From contig JAJRPF010000045.1 of NCBI GenBank assembly GCA_024280885.1, positions 186,001 to 250,000 on the forward strand: a DNA stretch of 64,000 nucleotides, in the 5' to 3' direction. Positions 37,162 to 45,623 of the stretch are shown in pieces. Both the position numbers and the translations under genes were made by a program. Below the pieces are notes generated by a model. That model saw only the letters and a list, made by a program, of their open reading frames with translations. It did not search any database and was not told the origin of the DNA. The DNA is from Planctomycetota bacterium (lineage in GTDB: Bacteria > Planctomycetota > JAJSAM01 > JAJVHW01). Position 1 is the first letter of the stretch. Every line of letters begins with the position of its first letter.

Positions 37162-37614
37162 ATGGGGACGAACAGTCCATGCGTGAATCAAGAGAGGTTC
37201 CGCAGGATCGTGAGGGATCGATGGGACGGGGAATCCGGAGGGCCAATCGTGGACAACGAGACACGAGTGAGGACGACCAAGCTCTACGCAGAGGACAGGC
37301 GTGTCGACGCGCGCCTCAGCCTGCGCCTGGTCGCACGCCTCGCCCATCCCCTGGGCAATATTTTCGGCCACCTCGAGAACATCTCATCGAGCGGCGCGAG
37401 CTTCGTGACGAGCACGCTGGACCCGGTGGTTCCCGACGGCGCAGAGGTCGTCCTCATCCTGACCTCGCCCCCGAACGCGATCTCCGAAGAGGTCCACTGC
37501 ACGGCCCGAATCGTACGTGCCGAGGACTTCGTCGATGAGGTATCGGATTTGGTGACGTACGCGATCGCGTTCGACGAGGCCCTCGATCTCGACGTCCTCA
37601 CGGGCGTGGAATAG
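37162..37614 (+). CDS. PilZ-domain protein (c-di-GMP effector candidate)
   Basis: 150 residues. The PilZ signature is present: RRVDAR (RxxxR-type) near residue 46 and NISSSGASF (D/NxSxxG) near residue 74, followed by a beta-rich domain. It probably binds c-di-GMP and adjusts a surface or motility process; the partner is unknown. The N-terminal 40 residues look unstructured, and the start could be an internal codon near 37249. It lies 107 bp after the peptidase and 31 bp before the sensor kinase, same strand. Confidence 0.7.
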   Translation: MGTNSPCVNQERFRRIVRDRWDGESGGPIVDNETRVRTTKLYAEDRRVDARLSLRLVARLAHPLGNIFGHLENISSSGASFVTSTLDPVVPDGAEVVLILTSPPNAISEEVHCTARIVRAEDFVDEVSDLVTYAIAFDEALDLDVLTGVE

Positions 37615-37645
37615 CGCGCCGGCCGCGCATCGGGGATCACGCACC

Positions 37646-40048
37646 GTGACGGCGACAGCGGAGGACGACAGCGCCCCGCCCTCCGCGATTAGACCGCGAG
37701 TGGGACCGGCAGCGATGCGTCGCGCCACCCTCATTGCGACGGTGCGGAGGGGCGCCGTTCCGACGACGGTCTTCGTGCTGATCGTCACCGCGTTTGCGCT
37801 GTTCTGGCGAAACTCGGAGCACCACGAGACGGAAACGATGCGCATGCGCACATCGGTCTCCGCCGACCAGGTCGCCATCCGGCTCGAAGATCACCTCCGA
37901 GTCCGGCTCCATCTGCTGGAGCACATTCGCGACGAGTGGCGTGCCGGTCGCGTCCAGGACGAGGGCGCCTTCCGCGAGCACGCAGCCGAGGTCCAGGCGT
38001 ACTTCGATGGGATCGTCGCGATCAACTGGGTGGACGGCGACGGCGTCATCCGATGGGTCGCCCCCCCTACCGGAAACGAGTCCGCGATCAATCGTGACCT
38101 CACGCTGAACGCCGTCGCGGCTCCGGCGCTGGAGAGCGCCCGCCTCTCGGGCGAAGCGCGCCTGACGCGCCCGCTCGACCTCTACCAAGGCGGGAGGGGT
38201 TTCGCTGCGTACATCCCTCTGGAGCAAGACGGTCGGAATGCGGGTTTCGTCAATGCCGCATTTCGCATTGCTCCACTCGTCAACGGCTGCCTCGCGCAAG
38301 GAGTTCGAGAGAACTTCTACTACGCCATCTCCGACGCAGACGTGCCCCTCTACGCGTGGACGCGCGACACGGATCGGGCGGGCATCGACTTTGTTCAGCA
38401 CAGAGCCGTGGAGGTGGGTGATCGCGTCTGGCGACTCAGCATCTGGCCCACGGGCGCTCTCGTTGCGCAGCATCGGGCATGGTCCGACGAGGCGACGCTC
38501 GCCTTCGGGATCTTCATGGCCTTCGGACTCGCATTGACGTCGTTGCGCGTCGTGCGGCAGCAGGAGGAGCGGCGCGACAGCGACGAGCGTTTCCGGACCA
38601 TCTTCAACGCCGTCGAGGACGGCATCCTCGTCTTCGCCCGCGACGGCACGATCCTCGACGCTAACGATCGCGCCTGCGCGCTCTTTCGTACGGAACGCGA
38701 CGCACTTCGCGATGGCGATCTCGCCGCGTTGCAGGGCATCGACGCGGAGCTTCTCGGCCAGCGTGTCGAGCGCGCCTCGCGGGAGTCCGACGCGTCCTCG
38801 GCGCAATGGCACCTGCAGCGCGCCGACGGCTCCGCTTGGTGCGCAGAGATCGAATTCGTCATGATAGCGATCGCCGGCGAGACAAGCGTGGTCGCCGTCG
38901 TGCGCGACGTCTCCGAGCGACAACAGTTGGAGGAACAACTCCGGCAGGCCCAGAAGATGGAGGCAATGGGAACCCTCGCTGGCGGCATTGCGCACGATTT
39001 CAACAACATCCTGACCGCCATCTCCGGCCACGCCGAGTTGGCGGGCATGACGATCTCTGCCCACACAGCGGAACGGCGCTCGATCGATGGCATACTCTCC
39101 GCGTGCCGCCAGGCAACCGGTCTGACGCGCTCGCTCCTCACGTTCAGCCGACGTTCGACTCCCCATCGCTCCGCCGTGGACCTCGTGCAAGTCGTGCGCG
39201 ACACGCTCGTCCTGCTGCGCCCCTTGCTGCCCGCCGCTGTCCTCGTGAGCGCGGAGATCGATCCGAAACACCCGCTCTGGATTCAAGGTGACGCAGCACA
39301 ACTCCAGCAGATCCTCCTCAATCTCACCTTGAACGCGCGCGATGCGATGCCCGACGGCGGCGCATTGGAGGTCGGTGCGCACCGCGATGCGCACGACGCG
39401 AACACAATCGTTCTGCAAGTCTCCGACACGGGCACAGGCATGAGCGAGCGCGTCAAGCGCCGCATCACGGAGCCCTTCTTCACGACGAAGACTCGCGAGC
39501 GCGGAACGGGGCTGGGGATGTCCGTCGTCCATGGAATCGTCACGGACCACCACGGCACCCTCGAGATCGAGTCCGTGCTCGGCGAAGGCACGTCGATCCA
39601 TGTGCGTCTCCCGGCGGGCGCCCCGCCGCGCGAGGCGGTGATCACGGCGACGCCCGACTCCGCTTCCGGCATCGCACCGCTACTCTCACGCGTCCTTCTC
39701 GTCGAGGACAACCGCCACGTCAGCAAGTTGCTCGCGAGCGTCTTCGCAGCAAACGGTTACGGGGTTCACATCGAGAGCGACGGTCTCGCCGCGCTCGCCG
39801 CGTACAAGCATCAGAGCCACGATCTCGACCTCCTCGTCCTCGACGTGGATCTGCCAGGCATGAGCGGCACCAACTGCCTGCGCGCAATCCGCGAGTCCGG
39901 TGGACACCAGCCGGCGCTCCTGATCAGCGGCAATCCCGAACTCGCCGCGCACCCCGAAGAGTTCGGGAACACGCGTTTCCTTGAGAAGCCATTCTCGATG
40001 GAGCGCCTGATCACAGTCGCCAGCGAACTCGTCGGCCGCCCGGTCTGA
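37646..40048 (+). CDS. Hybrid sensor histidine kinase with CHASE-type sensor, PAS and receiver
   Basis: 800 residues from GTG 37646. Layout: hydrophobic helix at about 35-55; extracytoplasmic CHASE-like domain (YFDGIVAINWVDGDGVIRWV) to about 275; second helix; PAS domain from about 310 (FRTIFNAVEDGILVFARDG); HisKA with phospho-acceptor H450 in GGIAHDFNNILTAIS; HATPase with NARDAMPDGG and GTGLGMSVVHGIV; receiver domain with phospho-acceptor D733 in LVLDVDLPGMSG. A membrane two-component sensor with its own receiver; no separate response regulator is adjacent. The gene ends 12 bp before the hairpin inside the left attachment repeat. Confidence 0.9.
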   Translation: MTATAEDDSAPPSAIRPRVGPAAMRRATLIATVRRGAVPTTVFVLIVTAFALFWRNSEHHETETMRMRTSVSADQVAIRLEDHLRVRLHLLEHIRDEWRAGRVQDEGAFREHAAEVQAYFDGIVAINWVDGDGVIRWVAPPTGNESAINRDLTLNAVAAPALESARLSGEARLTRPLDLYQGGRGFAAYIPLEQDGRNAGFVNAAFRIAPLVNGCLAQGVRENFYYAISDADVPLYAWTRDTDRAGIDFVQHRAVEVGDRVWRLSIWPTGALVAQHRAWSDEATLAFGIFMAFGLALTSLRVVRQQEERRDSDERFRTIFNAVEDGILVFARDGTILDANDRACALFRTERDALRDGDLAALQGIDAELLGQRVERASRESDASSAQWHLQRADGSAWCAEIEFVMIAIAGETSVVAVVRDVSERQQLEEQLRQAQKMEAMGTLAGGIAHDFNNILTAISGHAELAGMTISAHTAERRSIDGILSACRQATGLTRSLLTFSRRSTPHRSAVDLVQVVRDTLVLLRPLLPAAVLVSAEIDPKHPLWIQGDAAQLQQILLNLTLNARDAMPDGGALEVGAHRDAHDANTIVLQVSDTGTGMSERVKRRITEPFFTTKTRERGTGLGMSVVHGIVTDHHGTLEIESVLGEGTSIHVRLPAGAPPREAVITATPDSASGIAPLLSRVLLVEDNRHVSKLLASVFAANGYGVHIESDGLAALAAYKHQSHDLDLLVLDVDLPGMSGTNCLRAIRESGGHQPALLISGNPELAAHPEEFGNTRFLEKPFSMERLITVASELVGRPV

Positions 40049-40058
40049 GCCGCACCCA

Positions 40059-40161
40059 CCACCAACGAGAACTGCCGCAAGAGCGTAAGCCCTTGCGGCA
40101 GCGTTGGTTGCGAGTGGTACCCCCAGCGGGATTTGAACCCGCGTACCCAGCTTCAAAGGCT
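40059..40161. repeat. Left attachment repeat (tRNA-Glu 3' fragment plus terminator)
   Basis: Direct repeat partner of 56412-56514, offset 16353 bp. It contains the terminator hairpin, the CCA end, T arm and 3' anticodon arm of tRNA-Glu (minus sense) but not the 5' half, so it cannot form a tRNA. Differences from the right copy are at 40110, 40113 and 40154. The last corresponds to the third anticodon base (right copy TTC, left copy TTG). Beyond 40161 similarity stops. Confidence 0.88.
40061..40108. terminator. Long hairpin after the sensor kinase gene
   Basis: Perfect 10-bp stem CTGCCGCAAG / CTTGCGGCAG (40072-40081 and 40092-40101) with a 10-nt loop, extended beyond a 4-nt AGAA bulge by ACCAACG / CGTTGGT (40061-40067, 40102-40108). 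There is no U-run on either strand. It lies 12 bp after the histidine kinase stop and is duplicated at the other element end downstream of tRNA-Glu, so it probably served as a bidirectional terminator between those convergent genes before insertion. Confidence 0.65.
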
Positions 40162-40178
40162 AAATGACATCGCTCTAA

Positions 40179-40234
40179 ACCCTTACGCCATAAGGGTCGT
40201 CGGAACCGTTGGTTATCATGGCGGTTATCACGGC
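40179..40234 (+). promoter_or_regulatory. Integrase upstream region: inverted repeat and tandem arm-type sites
   Basis: A perfect 7-bp inverted repeat ACCCTTA-CGCCA-TAAGGGT (40179-40197) is followed by two tandem 12-bp units, GGTTATCATGGC and GGTTATCACGGC (40211-40222, 40223-40234). The GGTTATCA octamer recurs at the right end of the element with the same 12-bp phasing. The most likely meaning is arm-type integrase binding sites overlapping the int promoter, which would let integrase repress its own gene. No clear -35/-10 pair is visible. Confidence 0.6.
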
Positions 40235-40274
40235 TGGGGTCAATCCCGGCCCCTGTGACCAGCGGGAGAGAGCG

Positions 40275-41420
40275 ATGAGCAAGAGCGGTTTCGGGTCGAT
40301 CATCACGCGCAAGCGCAAGAACGGCACGCCGATGCCGGGTCTCTACCTGCGTTGGTACGACGGCAAGAAGTACCACCAGCGGAAGGCCGACGGCACGACG
40401 CGCAAGCATGCCGCCGCGCACCTCGGGCGCATCCAGGCCGAACTCGAGCAGGTCCGGGCGGGAGATCTCGACATCGCCACCGTCGCGGATCGGTACCTGC
40501 TCCCCGCGATGGAATCGAAGGGGCAGGCGGAGCTGCACGTCGAGGACGTGTCGCGCCAGTTGGAGCGTTTCGCAGGGATCATCGGTACGAAGCCGATGCG
40601 CGCGATCACCGCCGACGAGATCATGACCGCGATGCAGGCGATCCGCAGGACCGACGCGGAGGGCAAGACGCGGAAACGCGAGATCAGCGCATGGACGGAG
40701 CGGCACTACGTCAACGCACTCTCCGGGTGCTTCAAGATCGCCATTCGCAAGGGGTTCGCAGACTTCAACCCGTGCTCGGTGGTGCGCAGCGAGCTATCGA
40801 AGCTCACAAAGAAGGTCGTGCCCTACCTCGACGAGATGCAGCAGGCGCGGCTGCGTCGGGCGTGCCGTCGAGACGTGCGTCCGTGGTTGACGATGGCACT
40901 CGAGACGGGAATGCGCCTCGGGGAGCTCGAGCGGTTGGAGTGGTACGACGTCCGACTCGAAGGTCGCCCCACGGTCACCGCGAGAAAGACGAAGAACGGG
41001 GAGCCGCGCACGATCCCGCTGACGTCGCGCGCTGCCGATCTTCTAGGCAAGATGCACAGGGCGCGATCTGCCGTGCCGATGGATGAGCCGGACCTCGTCC
41101 TCCCCCACCACCTTCAACGTCGATCGGTCACGCGCCTCGTGAAGTCCGCCGCCGCGTCGCTCGGACACAAGGGGTTTACGTTCCACGACTGTCGTCACGT
41201 TTGCGCCAGCGCGCTAATGCGCGCGGGCGTACCAGCTCCGACGATTGCGACGATCCTCGGGCATCGCGACAACGGTCAGCTCGTGTTTGCGACGTACGGC
41301 CATCACCAGCCGTCGAACGCCGCGGAGATGGGGATGGAGCGCCTCCAGAGCCACCGGGCGGAGACGCGCCTTGACGCGGCCCGTCGGGCAGAGGCTCGCC
41401 GCGTGGCAGAGACCGGCTGA
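40275..41420 (+). CDS. int: Tyrosine recombinase (site-specific integrase)
   Basis: 381 residues from ATG 40275, which has a GGGAGAGA ribosome site; the frame is open to 40209 but that extension runs through the arm sites. The N-terminal arm-binding region (YLRWYDGKKYHQRKADGTT) and SAM-like core-binding domain precede the catalytic domain. Visible catalytic motifs are ALETGMRLGELERLEW (first Arg), the H-x-x-R box FHDCRHVCASAL, the LGHRDN histidine and the nucleophile in FATYGHH. It integrates and, with an excisionase, excises the element at tRNA-Glu. It is the gene nearest the left attachment repeat, as expected. Confidence 0.92.
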   Translation: MSKSGFGSIITRKRKNGTPMPGLYLRWYDGKKYHQRKADGTTRKHAAAHLGRIQAELEQVRAGDLDIATVADRYLLPAMESKGQAELHVEDVSRQLERFAGIIGTKPMRAITADEIMTAMQAIRRTDAEGKTRKREISAWTERHYVNALSGCFKIAIRKGFADFNPCSVVRSELSKLTKKVVPYLDEMQQARLRRACRRDVRPWLTMALETGMRLGELERLEWYDVRLEGRPTVTARKTKNGEPRTIPLTSRAADLLGKMHRARSAVPMDEPDLVLPHHLQRRSVTRLVKSAAASLGHKGFTFHDCRHVCASALMRAGVPAPTIATILGHRDNGQLVFATYGHHQPSNAAEMGMERLQSHRAETRLDAARRAEARRVAETG

Positions 41421-41583
41421 ACAGCGCCTCGACGTCCGAGCGCAGGACGCGCCACCGGTTCGCCACCTTCGCCGCTGGTAACTCGCCTCGGCGCAGCATC
41501 TCGCGGATCGTGCCGACCGGCAGACGCAGGTAGGCGGCGACCTCGTCGGGCGTGAAGACCTCGGGGGCGTCGTCGGAGGTCAC
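41176..41583 (-). CDS. Excisionase-like helix-turn-helix protein overlapping int antisense
   Basis: 135 residues from GTG 41583. The first 55 residues are a MerR/AlpA/excisionase-type HTH (VFTPDEVAAYLRLPVGTIRE, then KVANRWRVLRSDVEALF). The domain ends almost exactly at the integrase stop codon; the remaining 80 residues are low-complexity, read antisense through the last 245 bp of int. The GTG overlaps the 25-codon ORF upstream by 4 bp (GTGA), which supports the start. The likely role is directionality factor or regulator. The HTH is convincing; the long tail may simply lack a stop. Confidence 0.7.
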   Translation of the reverse strand: MTSDDAPEVFTPDEVAAYLRLPVGTIREMLRRGELPAAKVANRWRVLRSDVEALFSRSLPRGEPLPDGPRQGASPPGGSGGAPSPSPRRSTAGDGRTSQTRADRCRDARGSSQSSELVRPRALARWRKRDDSRGT

Positions 41584-41657
41584 CGGTCTGCCCTCGTGAG
41601 TTGCCACGCGACGCCGCTCTTTGCGGCATCGTGGGCGCGCAGCGTCTTGGTGTTCAT
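41580..41657 (-). CDS. 25-residue small ORF coupled between DUF3987 and HTH genes
   Basis: ATG 41657 gives MNTKTLRAHDAAKSGVAWQL plus five residues. It is preceded by GGAGG at 8 nt and joined by ATGA to the DUF3987 gene and by GTGA to the HTH gene. Nothing is recognised in the sequence. The ribosome site and the two 4-bp overlaps argue for translation, either as a microprotein or merely as a coupling leader for the excisionase-like gene. Confidence 0.5.
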   Translation of the reverse strand: MNTKTLRAHDAAKSGVAWQLTRADR

Positions 41658-43519
41658 GCTGTCGCCTCCAGGGCGATCGGGTGGAACTCCCACCGTGCCG
41701 CCGTCTTCGATGTCGGAACCGAAACGCTCCGCAGCCATCCCATGCCCGCCAGATCACCGAGAAGCACGTCGATTTCCTTCGCCGTCTCCGGCGCCCACGC
41801 GCCCCTGACCTGTTGAATGTCGCGAACCGTGACGACCGTTCGGCCTGCGTTGCGCGCCCACCGGAAGAGCGCCTCGGCGAAAGACTGCACAGAGCTGCGT
41901 CGCCCGAGCCGGATACAGCGCAGCGTCTCCGCCATCTGCCATGCCTGGTGCCGCGCGGCCCGTGTCCACGTCGCCAAGCTGATCGGCGTTTCATGGGCGC
42001 GCAGCACCGGATTGCGATCGGCATCCGTCACGGGTTCCGCGACTTCCGTCGCCACGACCTGGGCGGTGAAGCCGAACAGGTGGAAGAGAGCGGACAGCCG
42101 GATCGCCTCGCCGATCGCCTTGGAGACGACCATGCGCTCGAGGTCTCCAGAGTTCTCGCGCCCGTCCGCCATGGTGCATTCGAGCGCGTCGGACGCAGCG
42201 TCGAGCGCCGCCAGCGCCTCGCCGGAGAACCGAAGAACGCGCCACGGCTTCTCATCGCCCGAGAAGCCGCTTGCGCCAATGGCGACGGACGCAGAGACGA
42301 TCCCGTGCAGCGCGTTACGCCACCGCCCGCGAGCCGTGGTATTCGGCAGCGGTCGCGTCGTGCCGCGGATGCGCGTGCCGACGCGAGACCGCGGCCAGCA
42401 GAGGTTCATGCGGGCCAGGAGTCCGCTCGACTCCGCGCCGGAGGCGCCGACCAGTCGCGGCAGCATGTCGGTCTGCACGGCAAGCCCGAGCGCAATCGCC
42501 GGGCGCGGTATCGAGAACTCGATATTGTCGTGGGCGCGCTCGTGAACGTACGTCTCACCTGCGTGGCCGCTGAGCAGCACACCGGCGTTCACGCCGCGAT
42601 CGTTGTATTTGCCGAGGACGATCTCGAGGATCTCGCGGCCCTCTCCGGTTAGGACCCCCGCACGTCCGGCGCATCGACTGAGCTTCCGGGCAAGCGCCTC
42701 GGGTGTCGTGCTCGTCACCGTGAAGAGTCTGGAAGGCGGCGGATGATAGATGTCCGTCTCCGCATCCCTGGCGCGGCTCTCCGCGACCTTGCGCGCCTCA
42801 TCGTCGCTCGCCTCCGCGGCCTCCATCCACAGGCGCTCGGCGCGCTTACGCAGCGCGGCGTTCCGGCGCTTGTTCTCGGCCACCTCGGCGTCGGTCGCAC
42901 GCTGAGCCTCGGCGCACCATTCGAGCAACGGCTCGACCAGCGCATCGCTCGTCGCGCTCTTGCGTGAACCGGGGCGCTCGAACGTCACGGCGTAGCGCGC
43001 GGGCGTCTTCTCGATCCAACCACCCGGTGTTCCGTCAACATCGACGATCCATGCGTTACCGGACGCCGCGGAGAGCGCCGTCGGGAGCAGGACAAGCACG
43101 GCCTCGAGCGGGACCTGAACGGTGCGGGCGATATCCTCGACCAAGCTCGCGAGATCGAACGGCAGGACCGCCTCCACCTTCACCGATGCCGGGCCTTCGT
43201 TCACGAGTAACGGCACGGGATCGCTCCACTCTTGGCCTGACCGGCGCAGAGTGCGGAAGCGTTCGATCTCGGCGCCGGTGCCATCCAGCGCGTCGAGCAG
43301 TTCCGCTCCTGTTCCGCCATCCGCCGCCTCCCTCAGCCCTTCCGCCGACTCCGCGAGGGCGCTACGGGCTTCGCGTTCGGACTTCGCAGCGGCGACGACG
43401 CGCACGTCATCGAGGGACCGCACCTCTTCCGCGTCCACCGCAAGCCGTCGATTGATCGTGTCGGCATCGGGCTCGGGATCGTCGGACTGGACAAGAGGAG
43501 TGACAAGTCGCTCGGTCAT
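41654..43519 (-). CDS. DUF3987-type P-loop protein (replication/helicase-like)
   Basis: 621 residues from ATG 43519. A Walker-A-like segment FERPGSRKSAT lies at 180-190; the hydrophobic strand before it (VLVLLPTALSAASGNAWIVD) and the later ALGLAVQTDMLPRLV segment match the DUF3987 family of mobile-element proteins, presumed ATPases working with a primase. A charged helical stretch at about 200-260 may be a coiled coil. Its ATG overlaps the primase stop (ATGA), and it ends in an overlap with the 25-residue ORF. The frame is open to 43693, but that lies in the primase gene. Confidence 0.78.
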   Translation of the reverse strand: MTERLVTPLVQSDDPEPDADTINRRLAVDAEEVRSLDDVRVVAAAKSEREARSALAESAEGLREAADGGTGAELLDALDGTGAEIERFRTLRRSGQEWSDPVPLLVNEGPASVKVEAVLPFDLASLVEDIARTVQVPLEAVLVLLPTALSAASGNAWIVDVDGTPGGWIEKTPARYAVTFERPGSRKSATSDALVEPLLEWCAEAQRATDAEVAENKRRNAALRKRAERLWMEAAEASDDEARKVAESRARDAETDIYHPPPSRLFTVTSTTPEALARKLSRCAGRAGVLTGEGREILEIVLGKYNDRGVNAGVLLSGHAGETYVHERAHDNIEFSIPRPAIALGLAVQTDMLPRLVGASGAESSGLLARMNLCWPRSRVGTRIRGTTRPLPNTTARGRWRNALHGIVSASVAIGASGFSGDEKPWRVLRFSGEALAALDAASDALECTMADGRENSGDLERMVVSKAIGEAIRLSALFHLFGFTAQVVATEVAEPVTDADRNPVLRAHETPISLATWTRAARHQAWQMAETLRCIRLGRRSSVQSFAEALFRWARNAGRTVVTVRDIQQVRGAWAPETAKEIDVLLGDLAGMGWLRSVSVPTSKTAARWEFHPIALEATA

Positions 43520-44685
43520 CGGATCAACTCCATCAGCTTCGGGCGGTCGGTTTCCTTCAGCACGCACAGCCCGAGTCCGCCGGTGACGAAGTCGCGCAGA
43601 CGCACACCTCGTTCGAGCAGGGCACGCAGGTCCATTCCCGAGGGCGGCACGGCGCCACGGACGCGGCAACCAGCGTCCAGCAATTCGAGACAACGACGTG
43701 CGGACTCACGGCGATTGGCGCCGCCGACGTCGTTGTCCATCGCCACAATCACGTCGAGACCGGCGAAGAGGGGCGCCCACCGCGAGATCGGCTGGCACGC
43801 GCCATAGGCCAAGCCGAGGATCGTGAGGTCGCGTATGTCCTCGTCAACGCGCGCGGCGGATGTCTCGCAGAGATCGCTCTCGCCCTCCACGAGCAGGACC
43901 GTGCGGCCTTCGAGCCGGGCGCGTTGCAGACGTTCGAGTCCGAAGAGGCCCGGTCCCGCGCGCCACGGTCCGGAGCTGGCAGGCGACACACTCTTGAGCG
44001 GACCGCCACCGCGACGGTATCCGCCAGCGCGTCGAAACTTCGCACCACACCATCGACCGGGGGCGTCCTCGATCGGGACCAGGAAATCCGTTCCGCACGG
44101 GTCGCGCCCGTCAGGACCGAACCCGGCCACCTCGACTCCACCACCGCAGAGTAGTAGCCCGGTGATGTCGAGGCCCACGTCGGCGGCTGCCGACCGAGTA
44201 CCCCGCGGATCGGCGAGCGACCAGTCGGCGAGGAACTCCTGCGCGGACCGGATGCGGGTCGTCCATCGCTCGTGATCGACGGCGGGCACCTCTTCTGGTA
44301 CGACGGGTTGCAGCTTTGGTCCGCGCTGCGGTCGCGAATGCCTCGACGAGTTCGTTTCGGTTGATCCCTTGAGATAGCCGCGCTGGATCAGGAATTCAGC
44401 GACCTCGCCGCGTTCCGGCGGACGACCGTGCTCCCCGATGAACGACAGCGTGAGAGCGTCCGCCGATCGACCACATCGTCGGCACTTGACGAGCGGATGC
44501 ACGGCCCGAGTCGGCGCCGTGACGACGTACATCCGGTCTTTCCCGGCGCCGCCGCACCCCAGAGGGCATGGGCCATTCTTGCCACGCAGCGAACCGCCGA
44601 TGGATGCGACCGCCGCACTCGCGGCGGGCAGTATCCCGTTCGACGAATTGAAGTCGTCTATCGCTGTGCGGAGGTCCGTGGTCAC
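43516..44685 (-). CDS. Toprim primase with zinc-binding domain
   Basis: 389 residues from GTG 44685. A CHC2-like zinc knuckle is formed by C40-x3-C44 and C68-x2-C71, and a Toprim domain by TVLLVEGESDLCET and VIVAMDNDVGGANRR. It probably makes primers for replication of the excised element. It is linked to the DUF3987 gene by ATGA and to the upstream cysteine-rich gene by GTGA, so the unit is translated as one block. The GTG start is preferred because it creates that overlap; the frame is open to 44814. Confidence 0.85.
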   Translation of the reverse strand: MTTDLRTAIDDFNSSNGILPAASAAVASIGGSLRGKNGPCPLGCGGAGKDRMYVVTAPTRAVHPLVKCRRCGRSADALTLSFIGEHGRPPERGEVAEFLIQRGYLKGSTETNSSRHSRPQRGPKLQPVVPEEVPAVDHERWTTRIRSAQEFLADWSLADPRGTRSAAADVGLDITGLLLCGGGVEVAGFGPDGRDPCGTDFLVPIEDAPGRWCGAKFRRAGGYRRGGGPLKSVSPASSGPWRAGPGLFGLERLQRARLEGRTVLLVEGESDLCETSAARVDEDIRDLTILGLAYGACQPISRWAPLFAGLDVIVAMDNDVGGANRRESARRCLELLDAGCRVRGAVPPSGMDLRALLERGVRLRDFVTGGLGLCVLKETDRPKLMELIR

Positions 44686-44933
44686 AACGCGATCCTCCGC
44701 CCAGCGCACGCGACGCAGCGGCAACTCGCGAAGAGGGTGGTCGGTGACGCGCCGGAGCCGCGTTGCAGGTCCATCTCGTCGGCGCAGGTCCGGCAGAGTG
44801 CGCACCGATCGCACTGTCGGCCACCGAGATCGAACTCAGTGCGTCGGCAGACGGCGCATCGGTCACGGCTGTGCTGAACAGCGCGTGGCTCACGGGTTCG
44901 CGTACGGTCGGGCTGTGGGCGTGGTATTCTCAT
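44682..44933 (-). CDS. Cysteine-rich small zinc-finger protein
   Basis: 83 residues with nine cysteines (26, 29, 41, 44, 47, 50, 71, 73, 76), including CAVC, CDRCALCRTC and CRCVAC. Likely to bind two zinc ions; nucleic-acid binding is a guess. ATG 44933 has AAGGA 7 nt upstream. Its stop overlaps the primase GTG by 4 bp. No family recognised. Confidence 0.65.
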   Translation of the reverse strand: MRIPRPQPDRTRTREPRAVQHSRDRCAVCRRTEFDLGGRQCDRCALCRTCADEMDLQRGSGASPTTLFASCRCVACAGRRIAL

Positions 44934-44999
44934 GGCAGTTCCTTTCAGGCCCCGTTGGCGTCATACACACGCGCTGGCGGGGCCGACTTCGTTTCCTGG

Positions 45000-45344
45000 T
45001 CAGGTGGTGCGGGCGCTCGACCTGCCGATTGCCGCCAGGTGGCGCCCCAGCTCGCCGGGTCGAGGTCGCCGACCGAGCACTGCGATCGCCGAGAGTTCGG
45101 CAAGTCGAAGTTCCAGGCGGCACGACGTGCAGCGCGCCACGGGCGGCCCGCGACGGTGCTTCGCGTCCGCCAGCACAAGACGACTCTCTGTGCGCCGACA
45201 GTGCGGGCATGCAGCGTGCAGGGATCCGGCGGTCTCGCCAACCTCGTCGCCAAGAGCCGCGACCGCGGCGCGGAAGAGCTCGCGCGCCTGGGCAGCGTTG
45301 TCCGCATCGAAGTGGGCGGCGGCGGCTCGCAGGGCACGGCTCAC
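45000..45344 (-). CDS. Small zinc-finger protein of the replication module
   Basis: 114 residues. N-terminal helical half, then a four-cysteine zinc site C46-x2-C49 (CPHC) and C72-x2-C75 (CTSC), then a helical tail. Its ATG overlaps the stop of the HTH gene by 4 bp, which argues that this frame rather than the competing frames 44890-45210 and 44945-45337 is real. Function unknown; DNA binding or primase accessory are possibilities. Confidence 0.65.
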   Translation of the reverse strand: MSRALRAAAAHFDADNAAQARELFRAAVAALGDEVGETAGSLHAACPHCRRTESRLVLADAKHRRGPPVARCTSCRLELRLAELSAIAVLGRRPRPGELGRHLAAIGRSSARTT

Positions 45345-45535
45345 GACGTCACGGCGACTGGTTGTGGTCGCAGCTTCAGGACGTCATCGAGTCGGTAGAA
45401 CCTGCACCCGTTGTCGTCGCGAAACTCGAGCAGGCGCCCCTTCTCGACCCATGAGCGGATCGTGCGCGGCGTCTTTCCGACGAGGTCAGCGGCTCGCCTG
45501 CGGCTGACTAGGGTGGAGGTGTCGTCGCGTCCCAT
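45341..45535 (-). CDS. MerR-like helix-turn-helix DNA-binding protein
   Basis: 64 residues. VSRRRAADLVGKTPRTIRSW is a winged-HTH recognition unit, with the wing GRLLEFRDDNGCRFYRLDD. This is the size and layout of excisionase/AlpA regulators. It heads the coupled block running to 41176 (six overlapping or closely spaced genes), so it may regulate that operon. A second HTH of similar type closes the same block. Confidence 0.75.
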   Translation of the reverse strand: MGRDDTSTLVSRRRAADLVGKTPRTIRSWVEKGRLLEFRDDNGCRFYRLDDVLKLRPQPVAVTS

Positions 45536-45623
45536 GGCCTAACTCCTGCTCCATTCGCGAGGCGTTTCCTCGCGTCTGCATGCAGGGTGCGCACCACAGG
45601 TGGCGCTGTCATCGGTCGCTGCG

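Noticed and set aside
37637..39601. 654-codon minus-strand open frame
   Set aside because: Antisense to the hybrid histidine kinase, whose domains are unmistakable.
40118..40200. Second tRNA gene at the left attachment repeat
   Set aside because: Only the 3' half is present. The 5' side cannot pair to form acceptor, D or full anticodon stems, so it is a remnant, not a tRNA.
44890..45210. 106-codon minus-strand ORF overlapping the zinc-finger gene
   Set aside because: The 45000-45344 frame has a paired CxxC zinc site and an exact ATGA overlap with the HTH gene; the alternative frame has neither.
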